Part shown: positions 10,401 to 17,078 of the stretch, piece by piece
Numbering within the stretch: the first letter of the stretch is position 1
Layout: each line of letters begins with the position of its first letter
Assembly (NCBI GenBank): GCA_964543545.1
Contig: CAZIYT010000003.1
Span: forward strand, 496,001 to 560,000
Reading direction: 5' to 3'
DNA length: 64,000 bases
Source of the DNA: UBA4416 sp964543545
GTDB lineage: Bacteria; Bacteroidota; Bacteroidia; B-17B0; Aurantibacillaceae
The notes under the pieces: model-generated
Told to the model about the DNA's origin: nothing
Seen by the model: only the letters and a program-made list of their open reading frames with translations
Database searches by the model: none
Program-made: the position numbers and the translations under genes

Positions 10401-10460
10401 ATGGGAGGCAATAAAGTGAAACGCACCGGGCACGTGACCCTGCTCCCTAAGATCAGGTAA
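4458..10460 (+). CDS. Giant T9SS surface protein: CUB-like, C-type lectin, Ig-like repeats
   Basis: 2000-residue secreted protein. After a signal peptide (cleaved after SSYAQ) comes a CUB-like beta-sandwich (about 70-160), then a Cys-containing pre-peptidase-like domain (about 178-318), then Ig/PKD-like repeats of about 65-75 residues with the core YTW(T/S)PA...L(S/N)...V.A(T/S)P...T.YTVTG....C. A C-type lectin domain interrupts the repeats at about 904-1050; it has WIGFTD, an EPNN calcium/sugar motif (the mannose-type EPN triplet) and TWNDLNC. About eleven closely similar repeats are recognisable. The last 90 residues (FIPNAFTPNADNTND ... IFNRWG ... GWDG) form the CHU_C/gliding-associated type B sorting domain. 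It is probably a surface adhesin exported by T9SS and attached or released at the outer membrane. It ends at a strong terminator. Confidence 0.93.
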   Translation: MKRFFSLFIISSLFFSSYAQTKNEALSLKPQKLDEQSHPNLVYMDADKTFKLPADGAFLYSSLMGETGIISSGYNNNEDHTVTIKNEYQRTIFLKSQYFLCDNGDRLEIYDGQDINAPLIKIVSGVPDENFLILSSGEYLTLRFISDNNGTSKGFRFRLENGPAPQGRPAPPLPNPMACASTPAADECVNAPLICDLNGYCGNTSGSYTSGNTSGLGNFCGSIENNSWLSFVASGTSASLAFNSGGCQDNSSGIQAVIYASSNCTSFTEVSNCESQGNGAGSFTITTNVNLVPGQTYYVMVDGFAGNICSYTVSAQAGVALGTQITGPSQVCPGYSATLGSSSTASSYSWTSTPPGTYPNTQTITVTPTITTTYTLTLGPSACTPTGAVVVKTVTVTNTLNPANITAPNPICMGSNINLSSLTNGGTYSWTGPAGFTGNTQNVTVNNWTAANNGVYGLTINYGPGCATAPATVNLTGTPSPTINLAVAPSLTVCAGQAVTMTASGGTGVNGYTWNWNLLQATGTTQFCISIPFVGTTCNNMPFSIPGMAAGPSATFTPSQSTQICVSSENAAGCPGSKCVNIVVLPAASGLTVSPTATICPGQNTPLTVSGGSTYTWTPAATLSSANGATVTASPTITTTYTVSSPGCSSVQTKTVQVVVNGVPPAIGAISGPTLVCANTTGLTYSVNNVASTNYTWTVPAGASITAGANSNVATVNFGSSAGTVSVVAVASCGTATASINVALSPALNLTVTPASSNICLGGTVALSASGATNYTWSPSSSLSSANGSNVTASPTTATTYTVIGATGTCTGSATASITMNGALSLTVTANTPTVCPGASALLNVTGATSYTWANAATLSASTGTGVTASPVANTVYTVTGSTAGCTGSATIAVNITTVGCIPTSCNLAAIRSALTSAGNVELLGMNNTCSLYFINPQFMSGPQAQAYAQTFGANLISVQSAAENADLLQALSNQGYAGQVIWIGFTDAALEGTFVWYDSAPVTYSNWAPGEPNNSGGNENCTQIYPDGTWNDLNCNGYNSLSVIEVNLCPQVSIVNVPVHCPNTNVAINASTILGSPSYTYTWLQSGTETFTNTSTPGNTDQITVTSTGPNTFTVYSQDRYACPASTSITLSVTPSPTITANSATICLGQQSATLTANGAVNYTWTPSATLSSANGNPVTATPASSTTYTITGSDANGCVGTKTTAVTVVTTPTLTASTNTTICPAASTTLSVSGASTYTWSPAGSLSSSTGSIVTATPAATTVYSITGTNSNGCTGTTTVQVTVAPNPTVTATANATICPGTTTSFTASGASTYTWTPAATLNSANGAVVMATPLANTVYSVTGTNAGGCINSTTVSVTIAPNPTITASASTTICPAGSSTLTVSGATNYTWSPAASLNTANSATVIASPAGTTTYTVFGANATGCAGITTVTVTVTPNPIITITPNATVCPNSSNSLTAGGASSYTWSPNVFLTGSQFSSTVISTPTTSTTYTVTGLTGICSSTVAVSLVVSNTVVVNATTATPTICPMGSATLTASGATNYTWTPAITLNTANGGTVTATPPGSETYTVTGATGTCTNSAQVVVTVTVNPTIITPALTPICNGETSAITASGASTYSWLPATGLSATTGSTVNANPGSTTVYTVTGTSPLGCKNFTTVTLNVIPIPTISINSGSMSICEGDNTSLTASGSATGSYTWSASPAGPMSGINANPVTITPTTTTTYTVIGTNGVLPKVCPSAQQITITVIPRSQAVAPGPVPMCFGSPTTISASGGNNYSWSPPTGLSNPNDPVTFANPPASTIYTVTVSNNGQCPGTATLSVIVNPLPYVYAGQDTTVNIDETLTLNGTGNVDVGFLAPTSTPLNCNFCNSVVVNPQESTCYVLMGTNQFGCLNTDTVCVTVTRDWDVFIPNAFTPNADNTNDIFIPVGYGLSEISLTIFNRWGTVIFKSNGETVGWDGTSKGKTCEQGVYIYQADIVTMGGNKVKRTGHVTLLPKIR

Positions 10461-10480
10461 CAACCAGATAAAACGAGTAT

Positions 10481-10516
10481 AAAAAATCCCCGGTGAGATC
10501 TCACCGGGGATTTTTT
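10481..10516. terminator. Bidirectional intrinsic terminator (perfect palindrome)
   Basis: A 36-nt perfect palindrome: AAAAAATCCCCGGTGAGA followed directly by its reverse complement. The GC-rich stem is flanked by an A-run on the left and a T-run on the right, so it can terminate both the rightward surface-protein gene and the leftward 94-residue gene. Confidence 0.92.
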
Positions 10517-10534
10517 ATGAAGTTTGAAAGACCC

Positions 10535-10819
10535 TTACAGGGAAATTTTATGTACCCTGTGAATCGGAATGACAACACCTTGTTTGAGGATTACCCGTTT
10601 ATCGGTTACGCCCCATACGGTTGTTTCCACGATCTTCTTCGACAGATCATCTTCAAAATAGATTTTGATTTTGGTATGCTCAAGATTTCCGAGTGTCAGC
10701 GCCCTGTTGAGCTCTGTTTCTCTTTCCTTGATGGCCACCTGATCTGTTAAAACTTCGTTGGTTGGAAATTTCAAAGATTCAATTTTCTCCTTATCTATAT
10801 TCTCGAATGTGGTTGTCAT
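10535..10819 (-). CDS. Conserved-looking small protein, unknown function
   Basis: 94-residue protein with no signal peptide or membrane segment. The N-terminal half is charged and helical (ENIDKEKIESLKFPTNEVL); the C-terminal half looks like a small beta-barrel (KIKIYFEDD, TTVWGVTDKRVILKQGVVIP, HRVHKISL). It starts at an ATG. It lies 85 nt downstream of rlmD on the same strand and ends at the shared palindromic terminator. A 10-nt direct repeat (TTGGTTAAAC at 10833-10842 and 10847-10856) sits just upstream and may be regulatory. I do not recognise the family with confidence; a cytoplasmic regulatory or RNA-related role is only a guess from the small barrel-like half. Confidence 0.72.
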   Translation of the reverse strand: MTTTFENIDKEKIESLKFPTNEVLTDQVAIKERETELNRALTLGNLEHTKIKIYFEDDLSKKIVETTVWGVTDKRVILKQGVVIPIHRVHKISL

Positions 10820-10832
10820 AGGCGTAGATTAT

Positions 10833-10856
10833 TTGGTTAAACTAAATTGGTTAAAC
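10833..10856. repeat. Tandem direct repeat TTGGTTAAAC upstream of small gene
   Basis: Two exact copies of TTGGTTAAAC, 14 nt apart start to start (extended unit TTGGTTAAAC-C/T-TAAA). They lie 13-37 nt upstream of the ATG of the 94-residue gene, where an operator would be expected. Confidence 0.5.
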
Positions 10857-10904
10857 CTAAAATTACGCAAAATGGTTACAGGGATTTTGTAAAAGAACTT
10901 AAAA

Positions 10905-12311
10905 TTATTTTTTAACAAGTAAAACGACGTTTTCGACATGGGCTGTCTGTGGAAACATATCCACCGGCAGGATGCGCCTGATCTCATACTGATCGGTCAT
11001 CATTGCCAGGTCCCTGGCTTGTGTGGCCGGGTTGCAGCTCACATACACGATCTTTTCAGGGGCTGCTTTTAACAATACCCTGACCACATCTTCGTGCATG
11101 CCGGCCCGTGGCGGATCGGTAATGACCACGTCAGGCCTGCCATGCTCTGTGATAAAGGATTCGTTGAGGATGTCCTTCATATCGCCTGCAAAGAACGACG
11201 TATTGGTAATTCCGTTAAAGCTGGAATTCTCTTTTGCATCTTTCACAGCATCTTCCACATACTCCACGCCCACTACTTTTTTGGCCTGCCTGGATACGAA
11301 ATTGGCAATGGTACCCGTGCCTGTGTAGAGGTCGTATACCACTTCATTGCCCGTCAGCCCGCAGAAATCGCGGGTAATTTTATAGAGCTCATAAGCCTGG
11401 GGCGAATTGGTCTGGTAAAAGGAACGGGCGCTGATCTTGAATTTCAGGCCTTCCATTTCCTCAAAAATATGATCGCGGCCGTAATAGGTCAGAATATCCA
11501 GGTCCTGGAGCGTATCGTTACCTTTCTGGTTGATAGTGTATTGCAGGGAGGTGATCTGGGGGAAAGTGTCTTTCAGGTAATCCAGCAGGAGAACACTATT
11601 CTCGGGCTGGTTCTCGAAGAACTGGATCACCACCATGATCTCTCCATTGCTGGAGGTGCGGATCATCAGCGTTCTCAGGAGGCCTGTTTTTTCACGGACA
11701 CCGAAAAAGCTCAGGTTATGGGCGTTGGCAAAGTCGCGGATGCCATTACGGATGGCATTGGACGGCTCTTCCTGCAGGTAACAGGTTTTGATGTCGAGGA
11801 TCTTATCGAACATTTTGGGAATGTGAAAACCAAGGCCATTGCGGTTGTCGATCTGCTCCCCGCTTTTGACCTGCTCATTGGTCAGCCATTTTTTATCGGA
11901 AAAGGAAAATTCCAGCTTATTGCGGTAATAGTAGGCCTCTTTATTTCCGAAGATAGGCTCCAGGTGCTCAATGTCGAGCTTTCCGATACGGGTAAGGGCA
12001 TCGGCAACGGTTTTGTGCTTGAAGCTAAGCTGCGTCGGGTAATCGAGGTTTTGCCACTTGCAGCCGCCACAGTGCCCGAAGTGCTGGCAAACAGGCTCTA
12101 CACGGTTTTCCGACGGCTTTTTAATGGTTACAACATGCCCTTCGGCGTAATTGTTCTTTTTGCGCGTGATCATGACATCCGCTATATCGCCCGGTACGCC
12201 GCCATCCACAAAAATTACCATGCCGTCTATTTTCGCCACTGATTTTCCTTCGGAGGAAATATCCACGATCGGGGCATTCTCTACAAATATGTTTTTCTTT
12301 ATTTTACTCAT
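10905..12311 (-). CDS. rlmD: 23S rRNA (uracil-5-)-methyltransferase RlmD-like
   Basis: 468-residue SAM-dependent RNA m5U methyltransferase of the RumA/TrmA family. Residues 1-65 form a TRAM-type RNA-binding domain. The [4Fe-4S] ligands are Cys75, Cys81 and Cys84 (C-x5-C-x2-C), with a likely fourth in IKTCYLQ. The C-terminal Rossmann domain has the SAM motif YDLYTGTGTIA, the TDPPRAG motif, and the catalytic-nucleophile region VSCNPATQARD. It should methylate a 23S rRNA uridine (U1939 or U747 class; Bacteroidota copies are generally annotated RlmD). The frame runs 44 codons further upstream, but the ATG at 12311 begins the conserved TRAM sequence and has a TATCTTTG promoter element just upstream. 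Confidence 0.92.
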   Translation of the reverse strand: MSKIKKNIFVENAPIVDISSEGKSVAKIDGMVIFVDGGVPGDIADVMITRKKNNYAEGHVVTIKKPSENRVEPVCQHFGHCGGCKWQNLDYPTQLSFKHKTVADALTRIGKLDIEHLEPIFGNKEAYYYRNKLEFSFSDKKWLTNEQVKSGEQIDNRNGLGFHIPKMFDKILDIKTCYLQEEPSNAIRNGIRDFANAHNLSFFGVREKTGLLRTLMIRTSSNGEIMVVIQFFENQPENSVLLLDYLKDTFPQITSLQYTINQKGNDTLQDLDILTYYGRDHIFEEMEGLKFKISARSFYQTNSPQAYELYKITRDFCGLTGNEVVYDLYTGTGTIANFVSRQAKKVVGVEYVEDAVKDAKENSSFNGITNTSFFAGDMKDILNESFITEHGRPDVVITDPPRAGMHEDVVRVLLKAAPEKIVYVSCNPATQARDLAMMTDQYEIRRILPVDMFPQTAHVENVVLLVKK

Positions 12312-12318
12312 CAGGCCG

Positions 12319-12326
12319 CAAAGATA
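12319..12326 (-). promoter_or_regulatory. -7 promoter element TATCTTTG upstream of rlmD
   Basis: On the minus strand TATCTTTG matches the Bacteroidota TAnnTTTG -7 consensus and lies 7 nt before the rlmD ATG, implying a very short leader. No clear -33 TTTG is visible at the usual spacing. Confidence 0.6.
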
Positions 12327-12580
12327 AGAATTAGATGGGAAGATAGGGAGTATTGAGATATGAGATATGAATAGTGAGATTTGAGAAAGGAACATTGTCC
12401 CTTGTCTCCTGTACCTTGCAGCAAGACATAGTGTTGGCGGCAAACAATGGACAACCGACTACAAAGACCAATAGGAAAAACTCCAACTCATCACATCTAC
12501 CGTCGTTCCCATCCTTTCTTCTTAAAAAAACATAAGGATAAGCGGGTTCGGATTTATATGATTAATTTAGCGGGGCAAAA

Positions 12581-14146
12581 ATGGGCCTTTACATCCGTCA
12601 TAGAATCAATTTGCTTGTCCCGAAGCTCCCGGGTGTGATCCTGCTGGTGCTGCTTGCCCATGCGGGCATCGGCCAAAGCCAGGTAAAAACCGACAATGGC
12701 AAGACTATTAAGATCAACCATGCGGGCCGCCTGGCTTATGATAAATCGCTGGGCGTGGATGCCCGCCGCCTGATAGGCAATGTGGAGTGTGAGCACGACG
12801 GCGCCATCATGCGCTGCGACAGCGCTTACCTGTACACGGATAAAAAAATGGAGGCCTTCGGGCATATTTCCATCATCAAGGGCGACAGTATCTTCGTATA
12901 CGGCGATTCGTTGAGGTATGATGCCAATACCAAGCTGGCAAACCTGAAAGGCAATGTGAAGTGCATTGAAAAAGATATGACGTTGACGACCAATATCCTC
13001 ACTTATGAAGTAGGCAAAGGCATTGCAAGCTATTACAACGGCGGAACGATTGTGAACAAGGAAAATACGCTGGTGAGCAAGAACGGCCACTATTATTCTG
13101 CCACCAAGGACCTGTCCTTCCACTACGATGTGGTATTGACCAACCCGGATTATAAAATGCGGGGCGACACTTTACGCTACAATACGGTCAATAAAACTTC
13201 TTACTTCCTCGGCCCCTCCATCATTACCAGCAAGGAAAATTACATTTACTGCGAAAACGGCTGGTACGACACAGACAAAGAGGTGTCGCGCTTCAGTAAA
13301 AATGCGATCATTACCACCAAAGACCAAAAGCTCACGGGCGACAGTGTTTTCTACGACCGTAAAAAGGGATATGGCCGGGCCACCAAAAATGTGCAGATCC
13401 TGGATACCACCAATAAATCCATTATTACAGGGCAGTTTGCCGAGCACTATGAGAAAGGCAACCGCTCGAAGGTTACCGGCGATGCCATTTACGGCCGCGT
13501 GATTGATAAGGATACGCTGTTCCTTTCGGCGGAGGTCTTGTTCTATGATGAGCCCGATTCCCTGCACTCCTATGTCAAAGCGTTTCGCCAGGTAAAGATC
13601 TTCAAAAAAGACCTGCAGGGCATCTGCGACTCCCTCGTATATACCATTCACGACTCGCTGATGAAGATGTACAACTCGCCGGTATTATGGACCAACAACG
13701 GGCAGGTCACCGCCAAGAGCATCAACGTAACAGCCGGCGGGCATTCGGTGAAATACTTCGAGCTGCTCACAAATGCCATTGTGATCCAGAAAGTGGACAG
13801 CCTGGATGAGGATAAATTTAACCAGATTGCGGGGCGCCGCATCGAAGGTTTTTTTGAAAAGGATTCGATCCGGAAAATGAATGTGGTGGGGAATGCCCAG
13901 ATCATTTATTACCTAAAACAGAAAAAAAAGTACAAAGGTGTTAATAAAACCATCTGCAGCGATATTACCGTATGGATGGATAAGGATGGCGTGGACAGGG
14001 CAACTTTCCGCAATAAGCCCGAGTCCACTGTATTTCCACTTGCCGAATTTAATGATAAGGAAACACGCCTGAAAGACTTCGTTTGGCTCGAAAACAGGCG
14101 TCCGAAAAAGAAATCGGACATTCTTATCAGGGAAAACCCTAAATAA
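12581..14146 (+). CDS. OstA/LptA-like LPS transport protein
   Basis: 521-residue exported protein with a signal peptide (hydrophobic core GVILLVLLAHAGIG). The mature part is a long series of short beta-strand repeats with the pattern G-D-S-x-x-Y-D, for example GNVECEHDGAIMRCDSAYLY, GDSIFVYGDSLRYD, GNVKCIEKDMTLTTNILTY and KLTGDSVFYDRKKGYG. This is the OstA/LptA beta-taco fold that carries lipopolysaccharide across the periplasm in the Lpt system. It is much longer than the roughly 180-residue E. coli LptA, as is usual for Bacteroidota OstA-like proteins. No other lpt gene is in the window. A role in LPS export is inferred from the fold. Confidence 0.85.
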   Translation: MGLYIRHRINLLVPKLPGVILLVLLAHAGIGQSQVKTDNGKTIKINHAGRLAYDKSLGVDARRLIGNVECEHDGAIMRCDSAYLYTDKKMEAFGHISIIKGDSIFVYGDSLRYDANTKLANLKGNVKCIEKDMTLTTNILTYEVGKGIASYYNGGTIVNKENTLVSKNGHYYSATKDLSFHYDVVLTNPDYKMRGDTLRYNTVNKTSYFLGPSIITSKENYIYCENGWYDTDKEVSRFSKNAIITTKDQKLTGDSVFYDRKKGYGRATKNVQILDTTNKSIITGQFAEHYEKGNRSKVTGDAIYGRVIDKDTLFLSAEVLFYDEPDSLHSYVKAFRQVKIFKKDLQGICDSLVYTIHDSLMKMYNSPVLWTNNGQVTAKSINVTAGGHSVKYFELLTNAIVIQKVDSLDEDKFNQIAGRRIEGFFEKDSIRKMNVVGNAQIIYYLKQKKKYKGVNKTICSDITVWMDKDGVDRATFRNKPESTVFPLAEFNDKETRLKDFVWLENRRPKKKSDILIRENPK

Positions 14147-14182
14147 GCCTCTTTTTTTGCACGCTATTTGCTTTAGATGGAG

Positions 14183-14190
14183 TAATTTTG
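14183..14190 (+). promoter_or_regulatory. -7 promoter element TAATTTTG
   Basis: TAATTTTG matches TAnnTTTG and ends one base before the upstream ATG (14192) of the LamG-like gene. If used, transcription starts at about the start codon, so translation would be nearly leaderless or would start at the second ATG (14198). No -33 element is evident at standard spacing. Confidence 0.45.
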
Positions 14191-14191
14191 A

Positions 14192-16072
14192 ATGATTATG
14201 CAAAAGTGGCTTGTTTTTTTTCCCACCCTGCTGTTCTTTATTTCAGCATTCCCACAAACCGGTCCGGCAGGGGTTGGCTCGCCCAATACGAATGTATTCT
14301 GGGTAAAAGCCGATAAAGGCACCTCTTCCACCGCCCATAATACGCCCATCAGCTCCTGGAACGACCAATCCGGCAACGGCATTCATGTTTCCCAAAGCAC
14401 TGCGGTTCAGCAGCCTTCATTTGCGGTAAATGTATTAAACGGATTTCCAGGTATTCAGTTTGACAATAATAGCACGGCCGGGCAAAATGATTTTTTGCTG
14501 GCAGCCGATAATCCCAAGCTGGACAATACTGCCGGGTATTCTTTTTTTACCGTTTCCAAGATGAATTTCCTAACCGGTGATGCGCGCTGCATTGTTTCCA
14601 AACGTACTTCTATAGATATCGACGAAGCTTTTATGTTATTTTATTATACAGGCAACAGCTTTTTCATGGATATCGACGGTATCGGTAACAGGCAATCCAC
14701 CTCGCCCGCAGTCTATGCAACAGGTACGGGATATATCATGGATGGCTTTTATGATGGAACGCAGACTTCCGCCAACAGGAGCAAGATATACGAGGAGGAA
14801 GTACTCCGTAAAACATTTGCCGAAACCAGCGCCCTTGTTCCTGATAAGCCTTCACCCTTAAACATAGGTTGTACACATAATGCAGATACCAGGTCTTTTG
14901 GCGGTTATATTTCCGAAGTGATTATTTATACGGTGACGGTGAATGATGCCCAGCGCATCATCGTCAATAACTATTTGTCGTCGAAATACAGCATCGGGCT
15001 GACAGCCAATGACAAATATGCCGGCGACACGCCCGGAAACGGTAATTACGATTTTGAGGTTGCGGGAATCGGCATGGAAAGCTCGGGCAGCAATCCTACG
15101 TTTTCGGCTTCTGTCTCCGGAGGCATTACGATTGCAAACACTGCCGGGCTTGATATCGGCGATTATATCCTGGCAGGCTATGCCTCAGCGGCAAACGCAC
15201 AAATCCTGTATGATGTGGGCGGCATGACAGGCATTAACAACGCCCGCTGGGCACGCATCTGGTACGTCGATATTACCAATACTTCCACTCCTCTCACCAA
15301 CACCATCGAATTTGATATGAGCGACGGCGGTGTAGGCTCTGTACCCATTGCAACGGCGAGTAATTACGTCTTGCTGTACAGGGCCGGGCAAAGCGGCAAC
15401 TGGACTGAGCTGACGACGGCTTCTTCCATTTCGGGCGACCAGGTGATCTTTTCGGGAGTAACGCTTAGCAACGATGGCTATTATACCATCGGTACGCGCA
15501 ACTACCTGGTGAGTCCTCTGCCGGTAGAGCTCACACGGTTTGATGCTGTAGCCAATGGGAGTGTTGTGGATATCAGCTGGACAACGGCTTCCGAAAAGGA
15601 CAATGCATTTTTTACAGTTGAAAAAAGCCGCGATGGCCTGGCCTTCGAAACGCTTGGCACGCAAAGGGGTGCAGGTAACAGCACCACGCTTACCAACTAT
15701 TATGAAAAGGATCTAAAGCCTTTCGATGGCCTGTCCTATTACCGTTTGAAACAACATGACCTGAACGGACAGTACAGCTACTCGGCTCTCGTAGCCGTGG
15801 ATCGCAGCCAACAGGCGAATACGGAAATTCTTGTTTTTCCGAACCCTTCCGATGGCAACATCAGCCTCAACCTCAAGGGCTTTGAAAAACAAGCGATCGC
15901 ATTGACGGTGACGGATGCGATGGGCAGACTCTGTATCTCCCGCAACATGACCGTACAGGAAGCCGAAGAAACCATTCAGCTATACAGCGAGGAGCAACTT
16001 GCACCCGGAAGTTATGTGCTTGCCATCAGCACGAAAGATGCTGTGTACAGGCGCAAAATCGCTGTGAACTAA
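14192..16072 (+). CDS. LamG-like T9SS type A secreted protein
   Basis: 626-residue secreted protein. The signal peptide ends near FISAFPQ. Residues about 25-270 look like a concanavalin/LamG-type beta-sandwich (WVKADKGT, SSWNDQSGNGIH, GFPGIQFDN, FTVSKMN, GGYISEVIIYTVTVNDAQR). A beta-rich middle follows, then a fibronectin-like segment beginning LPVELTRFDAVANGSVVDI and containing WTTASEKDNAFFTVEKS. The last 85 residues (VFPNPSDGNISLN ... LAPGSYVLAIS ... RRKIAVN) are a type A sorting domain. It should be exported by T9SS and may bind carbohydrate or matrix. Two ATGs two codons apart (14192 and 14198) are both possible starts. No catalytic motif is visible. Confidence 0.85.
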   Translation: MIMQKWLVFFPTLLFFISAFPQTGPAGVGSPNTNVFWVKADKGTSSTAHNTPISSWNDQSGNGIHVSQSTAVQQPSFAVNVLNGFPGIQFDNNSTAGQNDFLLAADNPKLDNTAGYSFFTVSKMNFLTGDARCIVSKRTSIDIDEAFMLFYYTGNSFFMDIDGIGNRQSTSPAVYATGTGYIMDGFYDGTQTSANRSKIYEEEVLRKTFAETSALVPDKPSPLNIGCTHNADTRSFGGYISEVIIYTVTVNDAQRIIVNNYLSSKYSIGLTANDKYAGDTPGNGNYDFEVAGIGMESSGSNPTFSASVSGGITIANTAGLDIGDYILAGYASAANAQILYDVGGMTGINNARWARIWYVDITNTSTPLTNTIEFDMSDGGVGSVPIATASNYVLLYRAGQSGNWTELTTASSISGDQVIFSGVTLSNDGYYTIGTRNYLVSPLPVELTRFDAVANGSVVDISWTTASEKDNAFFTVEKSRDGLAFETLGTQRGAGNSTTLTNYYEKDLKPFDGLSYYRLKQHDLNGQYSYSALVAVDRSQQANTEILVFPNPSDGNISLNLKGFEKQAIALTVTDAMGRLCISRNMTVQEAEETIQLYSEEQLAPGSYVLAISTKDAVYRRKIAVN

Positions 16073-16210
16073 TTATAGGACACTGATCAGACAGATGACA
16101 ACGCGTCCTGAATAGGATTACCTATAGCCTTCCAAAAAATTAGCTTTTATTCCAAAAGCTGCTAATGTGATAATTTGTATATTTAGGCTGTTCAAAATTA
16201 TCAAACACTT

Positions 16211-16957
16211 ATGAAATTACTTCAAAATAAAGTTGCCATCATTACAGGTGCCTCCCGTGGGATTGGAAAAGGCATTGCCACTAAATTTGCCGAACAGGGT
16301 TGTAATATTGCTTTTACCTACCTGAGCTCCGTAGAGAAAGCCAAAGCCTTTGAGGCGGAACTTGCAGCCTATGGCATTAAAGCAAAAGGTTTCCAGAGCG
16401 ATGCAGCCGATTTTAAAGCGGCAGAACAGCTGGTAAACGACGTGGTGGCTGAATTCGGCACGGTGGATATCCTGGTAAATAATGCCGGCATTACACGTGA
16501 TACTTTACTGATGCGTATGAGCGAGCAACAGTGGGATGAGGTAATTAACGCCAATTTAAAATCAGCCTTTAACCTCACCAAAGCGGTACAAAAGCCAATG
16601 CTGAAAGCACGCAGCGGCTCTATCATCAACATGAGCTCGGTGGTAGGTGTGAAAGGCAATGCGGGACAAGCCAACTATGCGGCTTCTAAAGCGGGCATGA
16701 TCGGCTTTACCAAATCGGTAGCGCTGGAGCTCGGTAGCCGTAATATCCGCAGCAATGCCATTGCTCCCGGATTTATTGAAACGGAAATGACCGGTGCGCT
16801 CGATGAGAAAACCGTACAGGGCTGGAGAGACGCCATTCCTTTGAAACGCGGCGGCACTGCGGAAGATGTAGCTAACCTGACCTTATTCCTGGCAAGCGAC
16901 ATGAGCTCATACATCACCGGCCAATGCATCAATATCTGCGGAGGCATGCTGACCTAG
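16211..16957 (+). CDS. fabG: 3-oxoacyl-[acyl-carrier-protein] reductase
   Basis: 248-residue classical short-chain dehydrogenase. TGASRGIG (12-19) binds the NADPH pyrophosphate and NNAG lies at 90-93. The catalytic tetrad is Asn114, Ser143, Tyr156 and Lys160 (YAASK). The C-terminal IAPGFIETEMT segment and the final ITGQCINICGGMLT are typical of FabG, so reduction of 3-oxoacyl-ACP in fatty acid synthesis is the likely role. SDRs are numerous, so a related acyl reductase is not excluded. The length is exactly that of the family. It is a single gene followed by a palindromic repeat that may act as its terminator. Confidence 0.93.
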   Translation: MKLLQNKVAIITGASRGIGKGIATKFAEQGCNIAFTYLSSVEKAKAFEAELAAYGIKAKGFQSDAADFKAAEQLVNDVVAEFGTVDILVNNAGITRDTLLMRMSEQQWDEVINANLKSAFNLTKAVQKPMLKARSGSIINMSSVVGVKGNAGQANYAASKAGMIGFTKSVALELGSRNIRSNAIAPGFIETEMTGALDEKTVQGWRDAIPLKRGGTAEDVANLTLFLASDMSSYITGQCINICGGMLT

Positions 16958-16970
16958 TTTTCAAAATGGC

Positions 16971-17039
16971 TGTCACTTCGAGCGCAGTCGAGAAGCCTTC
17001 TAAAGCGTCTTTTAGTTCTCGACTCCGCTCGAACTGACA
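16971..17039. repeat. Dispersed palindromic repeat element
   Basis: Two 24-nt arms (16971-16994 and 17016-17039) are inverted copies with two mismatches, separated by a 21-nt loop. The core is the CTCGACTGCGCTCGAAGTGAC type sequence, and a related core (CACTTCGACTGCGCTCAGTG) appears again at 19253-19272. From memory, this sequence is a common intergenic repeat in Bacteroidota. It could also end fabG transcription, though it lacks a U-run. Confidence 0.8.
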
Positions 17040-17078
17040 CAACACTAATTTTATTTCCGGTGATATCTCAAAATACAA

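Noticed and set aside
4458..10460. Repeats in the giant surface gene as a CRISPR or satellite array
   Set aside because: Units are about 200 bp, in frame and protein-level in conservation, not short direct repeats with unique spacers.
11094..12242. 382-codon open frame antisense to rlmD
   Set aside because: It lies entirely inside a well-supported RlmD gene on the opposite strand and its product has no recognisable domain; such antisense frames are common in GC-moderate genes.
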